Counted from the first letter of the stretch, positions 25,237-32,937 are shown. The stretch is 64,000 bases of DNA from Thiobacillus sp. 0-1251 (GCA_001899305.1 MKWL01000018.1:124001-188000), one strand, 5' to 3'. Notes: generated by a model not told the origin, from the sequence alone. A program made the numbers and translations.

Positions 25237-25249
25237 CGGCCGCTTTCAG
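25237..25249 (-). repeat. Right arm of inverted repeat flanking the solo integrase
   Basis: CGGCCGCTTTCAG, the exact reverse complement of 24517-24529. The two arms define a unit of about 733 bp containing only the integrase and its leader. Confidence 0.55.
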
Positions 25250-25486
25250 GGGGCAGGTTGGATGCGCACAACCGGCCACAAGCGAACCTTCAATCAAAAA
25301 TGAAACTGCGCGAATTTGTCGGAATACTTTACAGCTTTACCTTGGCGCAACATCACTTTCCAGAAACATCCCTCTTAAACACTGACCACCGGCTTAGTCC
25401 TTGCTGGTAGCATGGTTCATGCTTTGATATGGCTGCCTGACAACGTGTCCCAGCCAGACACCAATAACAACTACCCGAGGATCCAC

Positions 25487-26611
25487 ATGCATACCCGCAC
25501 CCCCCTGATAGCATCCGCCCTGCTTGCTGCATGCCTTATCTCAGGCGCGGCTCACGCAGCCCTGCCTTCCTATACGTTCACCGACCTTGGGACTTTGGGG
25601 GGAACGACCAGCGCTGCCCATGACATCAACGATGCAGGCCAGGTGGTGGGTGACGCCATGACATCCGGAAATTCTACCGGACACGCTTTCCTTTACAGCA
25701 ACGGCACGATGATCGATCTAGGAACCCTTGGTGGACCAGGAAGTAGGGCGTTTGGCATCAACAACGCAGGTCAAGTGGTTGGCTTGGCGAGCCTCCGCAC
25801 CCAGAACAGTGTTATCCGCCAACACGCTTTCCTTTACAGCAACGGCACGATGACCGACCTAGGAACCTTAGGGGGGCGATTTAGTTGGGCTAATGACATT
25901 AACAACGAGGGTCAAGCGGTAGGTTTAGCAACCCCTCTCGGCGACAAGCGTTCTCTCGCTGTCCGCTACGATAGCAGCGGGATACAGAACCTTGGATCCT
26001 TTGGGGGTGACGACAATAGTGCCACAAGCATCAACGACTCAGGTCAGGTGGTTGGGTGGTCGAGCACTTCCGGCAGCCTGATCCATCGCGCCTTCCTCTA
26101 CACCAACGGCACAATGATCAATCTTGGAGCCTTAGGGGGGAATGGTAGCGATGCCTTAGACATTAACAACGCAGGTCAGGTTGTAGGTCGAGCCTACACT
26201 ACCGGCAATGTTGCCCAGCACGCTTTTATATACAACAACGGCACGATTACTGATCTGAACAGCCTAATTGATCCTGAATCAGGGTGGGAACTACATTCTG
26301 CCGAAGCCATAAATAACCTAGGTCAGATCGTTGGTACTGGCACCATTGGTGGACAAAGCCGCGCCTTTGTTTACAGTAGCGGCATGATTACCGATCTGAA
26401 CAGCCTAATAGATCCTGCATCAGGGTGGGTACTAGGCTCTGCAAGTGCTATTAATAATCAAGGTCAGATTGTTGGTACTGGCACCATTGGCGGACAAAGC
26501 CGCGCCTTCCTCATGACACCCGTCCCCGAGGCGCAGACCTACGCCATGATGCTGGCTGGTCTTGGGCTTGTTGGCTTTATAGCGCGACGCAGAAAACTAG
26601 CCAACGTCTGA
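25487..26611 (+). CDS. HAF-repeat protein with PEP-CTERM sorting signal
   Basis: A 374-residue exported protein. ATG 25487, with GAGG six bases upstream, gives a clear signal peptide ([20 protein letters not shown]); the longer frame to 25412 is rejected. The mature part consists of repeated HAF units of the form [17 protein letters not shown] followed by INNAGQVVG, about seven to eight copies. The C-terminus is a PEP-CTERM tripartite signal: [20 protein letters not shown] then RRRK. Such proteins are exported and processed by an exosortase, which must be supplied by the host. A strong terminator follows. Confidence 0.85.
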   Translation: MHTRTPLIASALLAACLISGAAHAALPSYTFTDLGTLGGTTSAAHDINDAGQVVGDAMTSGNSTGHAFLYSNGTMIDLGTLGGPGSRAFGINNAGQVVGLASLRTQNSVIRQHAFLYSNGTMTDLGTLGGRFSWANDINNEGQAVGLATPLGDKRSLAVRYDSSGIQNLGSFGGDDNSATSINDSGQVVGWSSTSGSLIHRAFLYTNGTMINLGALGGNGSDALDINNAGQVVGRAYTTGNVAQHAFIYNNGTITDLNSLIDPESGWELHSAEAINNLGQIVGTGTIGGQSRAFVYSSGMITDLNSLIDPASGWVLGSASAINNQGQIVGTGTIGGQSRAFLMTPVPEAQTYAMMLAGLGLVGFIARRRKLANV

Positions 26612-26635
26612 ACGTTCAACTTTGCGAAATTAGAG

Positions 26636-26658
26636 CGGGGGCTTCGGCTCCCGTTTTT
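26636..26658 (+). terminator. Intrinsic terminator after the HAF-repeat gene
   Basis: CGGGGGC-TTCG-GCTCCCG forms a 7-bp stem (one G-T pair) with a UUCG loop, followed by TTTTT. Confidence 0.8.
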
Positions 26659-26982
26659 CTTTGGCGAGGCTGATGTGCGACTGTCTGCAATGGGTCGAGA
26701 GCACCGCATTGAAAAGCAGCCATGCGGCGTGAATTCCTGATCAGCGACTGCTCAACACCGCATAGCGGACCAAGTTGGCCCAGAACCTGCTGGCCGCTTC
26801 GGCCGAGGAGCGCTCATTGATGGCGATATTTTCAAGGTCCGCAATCTGTGGCGCTGCTGCCGCTCGTTTTGGTAATTTCAGCGAACCGTGATCGTCAGCA
26901 CCTGGCCCGTAGTGACGGTTGAGCTAATGCTCCCTCAAACAACCTCTGAAACATGATGCTTGCACAGACTACGTGCAGGCGG
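26659..26982. other. Non-coding stretch before higBA
   Basis: No gene or clear remnant is recognisable. The segment lies between the HAF terminator and the higBA promoter. Confidence 0.4.
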
Positions 26983-27011
26983 TTGACGTGTCTCCCAAAA
27001 TGGGAGATATT
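26983..27011 (+). promoter_or_regulatory. higBA promoter with operator in the spacer
   Basis: TTGACG (26983-26988) and GATATT (27006-27011) are 17 bp apart. The dyad TCTCCCA-AAA-TGGGAGA (26991-27007) fills the spacer, so bound antitoxin would block polymerase directly. The ATG at 27019 falls about seven bases after the -10 element, suggesting a leaderless or nearly leaderless mRNA. Confidence 0.7.
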
Positions 27012-27018
27012 GGTGTTA

Positions 27019-27327
27019 ATGAGGGTCATCGCAAAGAGCAGTCTAAAGAACTTTTGGGGCAGGCCCGGCTGCGGTGATGCGCGTGGCCCGCTTCACAGTT
27101 GGTACGACGAGGCAGTCAAGGCGACCTGGAAATCACCACAGGATGTCAAGGACCAGTACGCCAGTGCCAGCATCTGCGGCAACAACCGCGTGGTGTTCAA
27201 CGTGGGCGGCAACAAGTACCGCCTGGTGGTCGAAATGCAGTACCGGGCGGGCATCGTCTGGGTAAAGTTCGTCGGTACACATGCCCAGTACGACCGCATC
27301 GATGTGGAGAATGTAAATGACTATTAA
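27019..27327 (+). CDS. higB: HigB-family toxin (ribosome-dependent mRNA interferase type)
   Basis: A 102-residue RelE-fold toxin of the HigB group. It begins MRVIAKSSLKNFWGRPGCGD and has the typical LHSWYDEAVKATWKSPQDVK, ICGNNRVVFNVGGNKYRLVV and VWVKFVGTHAQYDRIDVE. Such toxins cleave mRNA on the ribosome. ATG 27019 is preferred to the upstream frame at 26953 since the family starts here and the promoter ends just before it. It overlaps the antitoxin gene by 11 bp. The toxin-first order is typical of hig loci. Confidence 0.9.
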   Translation: MRVIAKSSLKNFWGRPGCGDARGPLHSWYDEAVKATWKSPQDVKDQYASASICGNNRVVFNVGGNKYRLVVEMQYRAGIVWVKFVGTHAQYDRIDVENVNDY

Positions 27328-27676
27328 ACCGATCCGAAACGACGACGACCTGAAGGCGGTGTTCCGCCGGCTCGAATCCATCTTCCAGGCCGAGGAGCAG
27401 ACCCCGGAGGCGGACGAGCGGGACGTGCTCGTGACGCTCGTCGAGGCCTATGAGAACAAGCACTATGACTTCGGCCCGGCCGACCCCGTCGAGGCCATCA
27501 AGTTCCGGATGGAGCAGCAGGGTCTGACCGCGCGCGACCTCGAGCGTTTCATCGGATCGAGCGGCCGGGTCTCCGAAGTGCTCAACCGCAAGCGGCCCCT
27601 GAGCCTGCGCATGGTCAAGCAACTACATGACGGATTGAATATCCCCTACGAGAGTCTGCTAGCCGAAGCTTCTTGA
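27317..27676 (+). CDS. higA: HigA-family antitoxin
   Basis: A 119-residue antitoxin. The N-terminal half (RNDDDLKAVFRRLESIF) contacts the toxin in this group, and the C-terminal half is an XRE helix-turn-helix: MEQQGLTARDLERFIGSSGR, VSEVLNRKRPLSLRMVKQLH. It neutralises HigB and represses the operon by binding the spacer dyad at 26991-27007. ICE-borne higBA pairs stabilise their element by post-segregational killing. Confidence 0.9.
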   Translation: MTIKPIRNDDDLKAVFRRLESIFQAEEQTPEADERDVLVTLVEAYENKHYDFGPADPVEAIKFRMEQQGLTARDLERFIGSSGRVSEVLNRKRPLSLRMVKQLHDGLNIPYESLLAEAS

Positions 27677-27879
27677 TTACCGAGGCGCGTCGATGGCACC
27701 CGCCTTCACCCGCCACATTTGCGTCGACTATTCCGGTGTCCAGACACCCAAGGCCAGTCTGAAGGGGCTTCGAGTCTATTGCGCCAACAGCGGTTTTTGC
27801 TGCCGAAGGGGTGCAGGCTTTCGAGCCTGTTAAGTCGCCCGGCCAAGTATTGACACACCATCTGAAAATTGGCAACCTA

Positions 27880-28082
27880 AAGCCTGTTTTGTTGGCTCAT
27901 GCAGCCCGATTGGCTTCCCGTAAGGAGCCGCCTTTTGCCGCAAGGCGTGCATAAATGCCGTTCAGTTCCTGAAAACGGCGGGTCTTCGGATCTGGAATTC
28001 CATCGCAGTTCAACCACCCCATGGGGAGCCACGCTCCCTTTGGGGAAAGTGCTCCCCTTTTTTATTTTTTAAGGAGAGCATT
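27880..28082 (+). promoter_or_regulatory. Structured leader RNA, copy A (before DUF3577)
   Basis: Type I leader. GCCGTTCAGTTCCTGAAAACGGC forms the S5-type stem, and CCACCCCATGGGGAG... follows. Finally TGCTCCC can pair with the SD region GGAGAGCA (one bulged A) just before ATG 28083. The upstream part is diverged from the other copies. It belongs to the family described in the findings. Confidence 0.65.
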
Positions 28083-28529
28083 ATGTCTGAATCCAAATTC
28101 TACGATCTTCATGTCACTGGCCTTGGCTACCTGAACCGTGTTCGCATGGTCAAGCCCAACAAAGGTGAAACATTCCTCGCTTGCTCCATTTCCGCTCTCC
28201 GTGGTGAGTGGAACAAGGACGGCTCGATCAAACCTGAGTCGACTAAATTCGATGTGCGGGTTTATGGTCAGGACGCGATCAAAGCGATCGAGGTGCTCAA
28301 GCCGCATGGCGATGAGAAACGGAAAGTAATGATCCAGTTCAAGCTGGGTGACATCTACCCTGAAGTGTTTGTCTACGAAAAAGACGTGGGCACGCGCAAG
28401 AAGGGTGATACCGGTGTGATGATCAAGGGCCGCTTGCTCAAGATCACCAATGCCTGGGTGGACGGTAATCCGGTTGTCCTGCCTGCAGGCTCTTCGCAAC
28501 AGCAAGAGGCTGCAGCAGGCGGCCAGTAA
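28083..28529 (+). CDS. DUF3577 / STY4534-type ICE replication protein
   Basis: A 148-residue protein. The body (FYDLHVTGLGYLNRVRMVKP, FLACSISALRGEW, FDVRVYGQDAIKAIEVL, VMIQFKLGDIYPEVFVYEKD) matches the DUF3577 family, annotated as the STY4534 type in SPI-7-like islands. The beta-rich fold resembles an OB-like single-strand-binding protein, so a replication or single-strand DNA role is plausible. The tail is Gln/Ala-rich. It follows leader copy A with a perfect SD (AAGGAG). Confidence 0.8.
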   Translation: MSESKFYDLHVTGLGYLNRVRMVKPNKGETFLACSISALRGEWNKDGSIKPESTKFDVRVYGQDAIKAIEVLKPHGDEKRKVMIQFKLGDIYPEVFVYEKDVGTRKKGDTGVMIKGRLLKITNAWVDGNPVVLPAGSSQQQEAAAGGQ

Positions 28530-28580
28530 CGTCCAGCTTCACAAACCCGACCGGGGAGTTTCACGCTCCCTGTCGGGTGT

Positions 28581-28622
28581 CGTGGACTCCCCGGTTTTCG
28601 TTTTGAAAACCAGGAGTCCACG
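28581..28622 (+). promoter_or_regulatory. Long SD-sequestering hairpin, copy K
   Basis: CGTGGACTCC (28581-28590) pairs perfectly with GGAGTCCACG (28613-28622), which contains the SD and touches the ATG at 28623. Inside, GGTTTTC-GTTTT-GAAAACC adds a 7-bp stem. Upstream bases 28545-28580 resemble the type I leaders. Confidence 0.75.
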
Positions 28623-28724
28623 ATGAAAGAAGCTATCCTGAATGTTCTGTTCGATTTGCGCATCATGAGTCTGTGCGTGATGGCGTCACAAGTCATCGCC
28701 TTGGCGAGCACTCTGTCGAATTGA
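28623..28724 (+). CDS. 33-residue micro-ORF behind a repressive hairpin
   Basis: The product is MKEAILNVLFDLRIMSLCVM then ASQVIALASTLSN, an amphipathic or membrane-associated helix. The SD AGGAG is placed correctly, but it is locked in the 10-bp stem of copy K. It resembles small hydrophobic regulatory or toxic peptides that are kept translationally silent. Length, SD and the tightly fitted hairpin argue that it is real; no homologue is known to me. Confidence 0.5.
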   Translation: MKEAILNVLFDLRIMSLCVMASQVIALASTLSN

Positions 28725-28742
28725 TGGAGTCAAACTGAAAAC

Positions 28743-28809
28743 CTCCTGCGTGGGGTTTTCACCAGAGGGCCAACCCTCCGGTGAAAACCCCGCAACCAAC
28801 CAACAGGAG
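28743..28809 (+). promoter_or_regulatory. SD-sequestering hairpin, copy L
   Basis: CTCCTG (28743-28748) can pair with CAGGAG (28804-28809), the SD of the next gene. Enclosed is a very stable stem: GGGGTTTTCACC (28752-28763) with GGTGAAAACCCC (28780-28791), capped by GAGGG-CCAA-CCCTC. Confidence 0.65.
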
Positions 28810-28815
28810 ACATCC

Positions 28816-28992
28816 ATGAATCAGCAACTCTCACTAAACTTCCTTCAATTGATGGCCAAGGCTGAAGTGCCGATCGAGGACGCCAGGTGGTTTCACTGCA
28901 TTGCACGTCGTCGGGGTTTGCTTCGTGAACGGGATGTACTCCGGTTCCGTCGCATCCAATCCATCCTGGCTGATAGAATCTGTTTCGGTTGA
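28816..28992 (+). CDS. Small basic hypothetical protein
   Basis: A 58-residue protein starting at ATG 28816 after ACAGGAGACATCC. It reads MNQQLSLNFLQLMAKAEVPI, then EDARWFHCIARRRGLL and a basic helix RERDVLRFRRIQSIL. No family recognised. The upstream structure pairs with its SD, as for neighbouring genes. A perfect-stem terminator-like hairpin follows at 29000-29022. Confidence 0.5.
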   Translation: MNQQLSLNFLQLMAKAEVPIEDARWFHCIARRRGLLRERDVLRFRRIQSILADRICFG

Positions 28993-28999
28993 TCGAAGG

Positions 29000-29022
29000 A
29001 AACGCCCAGCCTCTGGGCGTTT
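29000..29022 (+). terminator. Terminator-like hairpin
   Basis: AAACGCCCAG-CCT-CTGGGCGTTT is a perfect 10-bp stem closing the 28816-28992 gene. The T-run is only the three Ts of the stem, so efficiency is uncertain. Confidence 0.55.
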
Positions 29023-29507
29023 ACCCAAGCGGGCCATGCCCGTTTCGGTAAACCCAGTTTCTCGTTTGCTGAGTACAGCAGGATTGGCGCCCTAAGCGCT
29101 GGCTTTTAGTCCGGGCAGCCCCTCATACCGGATTGGGATTCCTCCGCAGGTTTCCCAGGGGTTACATTGGCGACGGATGCATCCCCATCTGCTTGCCTCA
29201 TCCCTGAGACGGACCGATAACCCGTCTTCCCTACACCCGCCAGAAGGCTTGCCCGAGACCAGGTCTCGGGCAAGCCTTCTGGGCATCGATCAGATCATGG
29301 GTTGTGACGGCCAGAACGGTCACGGCATTTGCGGTTTGCCGCATCCCAAAATTCGCGCCGAGCCCCTCAGTGCGGCGCGTCGCTTCCTATATGGAAGAGT
29401 TGAGCAGGGGTTCCATTACCAGCCACATTGAATCATGACCAACCCATCCTGCCCCGCGAGCGGGGTATCCAGGAGAACTGGCCATCTTGGATAAGCCGTT
29501 TGCCAAA
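29023..29507. other. Gene-free stretch with a long palindrome
   Basis: About 485 bp without a supported gene. It contains the 41-bp palindrome at 29241-29281 and a leader-like CCCCGCGAGCGGGG hairpin near 29455. A TTG-initiated frame at 29487 reads through leader copy B into the next gene and is not considered a start. Confidence 0.45.
29241..29281. repeat. 41-bp near-perfect palindrome (20-bp arms, 1-nt centre)
   Basis: Bases 29241-29260 are the exact reverse complement of 29262-29281, with a single A between. There is no T-run afterwards, so it is not a standard terminator. It may form a cruciform or hairpin, or be a protein-binding or recombination site. Confidence 0.85.
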
Positions 29508-29696
29508 GTTTCACTGCTGGCTGTCAGTATCAGCCCGACCGATGCGCGTTATGCATCGCCCATTAAAGCCGTTCAGTTCCTGAAAACGGCGGGTCTTCTG
29601 ACCTGGAATTCCATCGCAGTTCAACCACCCCATGGGGAGTCACGCTCCCTTTGGGGAAAGTGCTCCCTTTTTTTTCTGTTTCTTAAGGAGAGCATT
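29508..29696 (+). promoter_or_regulatory. Structured leader RNA, copy B (before DUF3275)
   Basis: Contains the S3 module GCTGGCTGTCAG..., stem S4 GATGC...GCATC, S5 GCCGTT...AACGGC, a GGGGAGTCACGCTCCC hairpin, and TGCTCCC (29661-29667), which pairs with GG(A)GAGCA (29687-29694) over the SD. Confidence 0.75.
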
Positions 29697-30269
29697 ATGT
29701 CTATTCGCATCAATGGAACGCTTGTAATCAAGGAAATCAAAGGTGCCAACGGCAAGTTCTGCGTCGGCGACCTGACCACCCCGATCGGAGAATTCAAGGT
29801 CAAGGAGTCCATCCTTGATCAGTTCTCGGAAGGCCGATACGAGGGTGAGTTTCTCGTCGAGAACTTTTACCTCAGTTCGTATATTTGGCGCGGTAAATCG
29901 ACCACCGACATCCGCGCGAAGGTAATGGAAATATTTCTGGACACGGTTGATGAGGGCAAGATTGAGGACGTGCCGACCGAACCCGATCCAATCGCCACAG
30001 AGCCCACAGCAGCAGCGAGTCAAACCGGTCCATCCGATATTCCTGTTCCAGCTGCGCTGGTTCAGGAGCATGAAAACCAGGACCCGGTTTTCCAGGAGTT
30101 GCTGGAATTGTTTGGGGCCGATCTTGCCGACCTTGTCTGGGTTAGCAGGGACGTGAAACTTGACCCCACTGTGGATCGAGCGGTCTTCCGCAGCCAGCGT
30201 GACCGGCTGAAGGAGATGGGTTACGTGTTCGATGCCAAGTCCCAAGGATGGTCCAGGAAGGAAGAGTGA
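29697..30269 (+). CDS. DUF3275-like ICE protein
   Basis: A 190-residue protein. The N-terminal ~90 residues (INGTLVIKEIKGANGKFCVG, TPIGEFKVKESILDQFSEGR, FYLSSYIWRGKSTTDIRAKV) match the DUF3275 family of PFGI-1-type elements. An Ala/Pro/Thr-rich linker follows, then a C-terminal helical segment (DPVFQELLELFGADLADLVW ... RSQRDRLKEMGYVFD). ATG 29697 follows AAGGAG in leader B. Function unknown. The stop overlaps the next gene's GTG. Confidence 0.75.
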   Translation: MSIRINGTLVIKEIKGANGKFCVGDLTTPIGEFKVKESILDQFSEGRYEGEFLVENFYLSSYIWRGKSTTDIRAKVMEIFLDTVDEGKIEDVPTEPDPIATEPTAAASQTGPSDIPVPAALVQEHENQDPVFQELLELFGADLADLVWVSRDVKLDPTVDRAVFRSQRDRLKEMGYVFDAKSQGWSRKEE

Positions 30270-30610
30270 ACAGGAAATCGAGCATGCCTCCTCAGGCTGA
30301 GATTCTTACCATCACAGTTGACGATTTCCGTGCCCAACAGGCTGAGGAAGTCGCCAACGATGTGTTCCTTCAGGCAGAGCAGATTCAGCGAAGTTTGGGG
30401 GATACGGGCGGTGGTAGAGCGTTGGCCAGGCTCATCAAGGCGTTGCACGGTGAAGGTGGGTGGAAATTCAATGACCTCCTGCCCCTGGACAGTGGGAACC
30501 GCTCGATTGCGTTGGCGCTCATCAAGGAATTCCTGGATGAGTGCCGATCATTTGATGAGTGGGAGTCACTAGCCGAATTGGCTGATCGTTGCGTATTTCA
30601 TGGGATGTAG
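30266..30610 (+). CDS. Hypothetical ICE protein coupled to DUF3275
   Basis: A 114-residue protein. GTG 30266 overlaps the DUF3275 stop (GTGA) and is favoured; ATG 30284 is an alternative. The body is mostly helical: DDFRAQQAEEVANDVFLQAE, GGGRALARLIKALHGEGGWK, LIKEFLDECRSFDEWESLAE. No family recognised. It shares leader B with DUF3275. Confidence 0.5.
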   Translation: MNRKSSMPPQAEILTITVDDFRAQQAEEVANDVFLQAEQIQRSLGDTGGGRALARLIKALHGEGGWKFNDLLPLDSGNRSIALALIKEFLDECRSFDEWESLAELADRCVFHGM

Positions 30611-30619
30611 TGCCATGAA

Positions 30620-30768
30620 GCGAGTTTCTTGAAAGCTTGAGTCCGGTCAGTCCCTGAAGCCGGAACGCCTCGCAAGAGGCCGGGATTTTGTTTCATCAAC
30701 CACCCCATGGGGAGTCACGACTCCCTACCGGGAAAGTGCTCCCCTAACTTTTTATTAAGGAGAGCAAT
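30620..30768 (+). promoter_or_regulatory. Structured leader RNA, copy C
   Basis: A shorter copy lacking the S3/S4 stems. CCGGTCAGTCCCTGAAGCCGG gives the S5 stem with compensating bases, GGAGTCACGACTCC is a 5-bp stem, and TGCTCCCC can pair with the SD GGAGAGCA before ATG 30769. Confidence 0.65.
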
Positions 30769-31293
30769 ATGTTATTTGGCCTTGGCATTACCGTAACAGA
30801 AGCCGCTCGTCAGCTTGGCATCAAGGATCCAGATGGGTACGGGATTATCCTGGCGACTACAGAGGTTGATTATGTGGATGCAGCCAAAGCCTTCCAGGCG
30901 GAGTGTGGCGAACAGTACCACCTTGAGAGGGAGGACTTCGAGGCTGCAATTGATAGGCAAATGAAAAATGGCCGACTTGCAATGGGCTTCCTGTTCATCG
31001 GAATGGCCAGGATCGATACCGGTACGAAAAAACCTGTTCCCGGTACTGAGGCCTATGGTGTCGTGTGCCTGCCCGGTCAATTCAGCTGGGTCAAAACGCA
31101 GGATGCACTTCCGGGTGAACAACAGTCGGTGGTCGTGATCTCTGCGTCAGGGGCGATGTCGTTCGGGCGGATGATCGAAGGACGATTCTGCGAGTATCAC
31201 CCTGTCGTAGACCGCTTCGTTGAAAGTGAAATGGAATGGGGCGGAACCCGGGGCATTCAGCAATGGATGCCGATTGATCGGCCTCTGCCCTGA
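30769..31293 (+). CDS. Hypothetical ICE protein
   Basis: A 174-residue protein following leader copy C. It starts MLFGLGITVTEAARQLGIKD, where TEAARQLGIKDPDGYG could be a helix-turn-helix, and continues with GMARIDTGTKKPVPGTEAYG. No family recognised. A monocistronic unit with a strong terminator at 31303-31326. Confidence 0.5.
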   Translation: MLFGLGITVTEAARQLGIKDPDGYGIILATTEVDYVDAAKAFQAECGEQYHLEREDFEAAIDRQMKNGRLAMGFLFIGMARIDTGTKKPVPGTEAYGVVCLPGQFSWVKTQDALPGEQQSVVVISASGAMSFGRMIEGRFCEYHPVVDRFVESEMEWGGTRGIQQWMPIDRPLP

Positions 31294-31302
31294 TTTTCTT
31301 TT

Positions 31303-31326
31303 AAAGCCCCCCATCTGGGGGCTTTT
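31303..31326 (+). terminator. Intrinsic terminator
   Basis: AAAGCCCCC-CATCT-GGGGGCTTTT, a 5-nt-loop stem with a T-run, directly after the 30769-31293 gene. Confidence 0.85.
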
Positions 31327-31380
31327 CTCGAACGCGCGGGCTTATGCCGGCGTGCTGGAGAAAGGCTCCGGGCCTTTGAA
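31317..31380 (+). repeat. Conserved spacer module, copy 1 (upstream of leader D)
   Basis: GGGGCTTTTCTCGAACGCGC begins a ~62-bp block repeated at 34489 and 36913. It contains AAAGGC-TCCGG-GCCTTT, a 6-bp stem whose loop differs in the third copy. It always precedes the GCTGGCTGTCAG leader module. Confidence 0.75.
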
Positions 31381-31575
31381 GTGTTTCACTGCTGGCTGTC
31401 AGTAACAGCCCGACCGATGCGCGTCACGCATCGCCTTATGAGTCCGGTCAGTCCCTGAGGCCGGAACGTCTCGATGTCCTCACAAGGACATGGATACCGG
31501 GATTCAATTCATCAACCCAGCGGGGCGTTTTCACTCCCTCTTGGGGAGTATGTCCCTTCATCGAAGGAGAAAGGT
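31381..31575 (+). promoter_or_regulatory. Structured leader RNA, copy D
   Basis: Full set of stems: GGCTGT-CAGTA-ACAGCC, GATGCG-CGTCA-CGCATC, CCGGTC...GGCCGG, then CAACCCAGCGGGGCG. It precedes a GTG start at 31576 with GAAGGAGAAAGG. Confidence 0.7.
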
Positions 31576-31773
31576 GTGTACGGTCAACTGGCAAGACAGT
31601 GGTGCAAATTAGAGCTACCGCTTCAAGCGCTTCAAAGTAATTCAGGCTTCTATATCGGCACGGCCGATGGGGATGGCCCTGTTTCAAAAGAGAGCGTTGA
31701 GTATTTTCAGACGCATGCCGCTGCTCAACAGGCACTGCAGGCTGGTGCCTGGACGCAGGACGTAATTCTTTAA
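31576..31773 (+). CDS. Small hypothetical protein
   Basis: A 65-residue protein. GTG 31576 is chosen because GAAGGAGAAAGG precedes it and the upstream frame is leader RNA. It reads (M)YGQLARQWCKLELPLQAL, YIGTADGDGPVSKESVEYFQ and ends QALQAGAWTQDVIL. The pattern of a short beta part plus a helix is seen, but no family is recognised. Confidence 0.5.
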   Translation: MYGQLARQWCKLELPLQALQSNSGFYIGTADGDGPVSKESVEYFQTHAAAQQALQAGAWTQDVIL

Positions 31774-31790
31774 GCAATTGCTGCTGCAGC

Positions 31791-31980
31791 GTTTCTCTGC
31801 TGGCTGTCAGTTAAGCCCGACTGATGCGCGTCATGCATCGCCTTATGAGTCTGGTCAGTCCCTGAGACCGGAACGCTTCTACGGAAGCTGGGATTCAATT
31901 TGTTATTTCAACCCAGCGGGGTGCAACCACCCCGCACTGGGTTCGGCTGCCTCCGCGTTTTTATTTAGGAGAGCAGCGCT
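31791..31980 (+). promoter_or_regulatory. Structured leader RNA, copy E
   Basis: GGCTGTCAGTTAAGCCCG, GATGCGCGTCATGCATC, TGGTCAGTCCCTGAGACCG (a wobble-rich S5), and GCGGGGTG-CAAC-CACCCCGC. It ends GCCTCCGCG...AGGAGAGC before ATG 31981, where CTCC can pair with GGAG. Confidence 0.75.
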
Positions 31981-32937
31981 ATGAATTTCCGTACCCGCAA
32001 AGTATCCGAGATTGACGTGGATGGATTGACCGCCGAGTTGAGCTTCGAGCCTTCCTGCGTCATGAGCTACGTGGAACACAAGATCGAAAAGCAGGGTGGC
32101 CTGATCGCAGTTGGCTACCTTGTTGACGATCATGATGTCGAAAATCCTTTAGACGACTGTGACGGAATGGGACATATCTATTCATCGCACCGTCATTCGG
32201 GCCAGCACGCCAGGATGCAAGCCGCACTTGGCCTGGATTCGGACTGGCAACGTGATCTATCCCTGAGAGTGGTCGAGCGCGAGGCGGAGTCTGCCTTGAA
32301 GGAGTTGGTCAGGTCCAGGTTCCAGGTCGATCTGGTTGCGTTCATCCTGGAGTGCGCCAATAAAAGTGGGCTGAGCCGCGATCAGGCGCTTGAGTACTTC
32401 GTCGGGGACTTCACAGGCCAGCTTCCCTATCACCGGGAATCCTGGCTCGCGGAGAAAGTACGTGAGCACATCGCCTGGGAGAGCCTGCTTGATAAGGCTT
32501 GGCAATTAGCCAGATTGTCAGGCCAAGTAGGAGAGCCCTACACTGTAATGCTCGATTGCTATGAGCATGGAGGCCAGGTTTGGTCTGTGACAGGCTTGGG
32601 ACAGCAGTGTCTGTTTGATACGGCTCGCGGTGCTGGTGTTTGGGTGCCCGATCAATGCTTGCGTGATGAGCTTGATTCGATCAAGGAAAAGGGTGGCCTT
32701 GATGCAGCGCGCACCAAGGCAGTCGAATTTGCGCGTCAGGCACTTGAGTCGTACAACGCCTGGCTGGCGGGTGACTGTTACGGAGTGGCGGTCGACGTGT
32801 TTTCGGCCGAGGGTAATTGCCTGAAACTGATCGACGAGTCTGCGGTATGGGGCCATGTTGGGAGAAAATGGGCGGAAGAATCACTATCTGAGGAGGTCAG
32901 GGCAGTACTTGGCAATGCTGTCCTTAAAGCTGCATGA
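31981..32937 (+). CDS. Hypothetical ICE protein
   Basis: A 318-residue protein after leader E. The N-terminal part includes GMGHIYSSHRHSGQHARMQA; the middle has YFVGDFTGQLPYHRESWLAE; the C-terminal part (AWLAGDCYGVAVDVFSAEGN, DESAVWGHVGRKWAEESL) resembles a segment common in plasmid- and ICE-encoded orphans. No function known. Its stop overlaps the start of the next small membrane protein. Confidence 0.5.
   Translation: MNFRTRKVSEIDVDGLTAELSFEPSCVMSYVEHKIEKQGGLIAVGYLVDDHDVENPLDDCDGMGHIYSSHRHSGQHARMQAALGLDSDWQRDLSLRVVEREAESALKELVRSRFQVDLVAFILECANKSGLSRDQALEYFVGDFTGQLPYHRESWLAEKVREHIAWESLLDKAWQLARLSGQVGEPYTVMLDCYEHGGQVWSVTGLGQQCLFDTARGAGVWVPDQCLRDELDSIKEKGGLDAARTKAVEFARQALESYNAWLAGDCYGVAVDVFSAEGNCLKLIDESAVWGHVGRKWAEESLSEEVRAVLGNAVLKAA

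Noticed and set aside
29241..29281. Palindrome as an intrinsic terminator
   Set aside because: No T-run follows on either strand and there is no gene close upstream to terminate.
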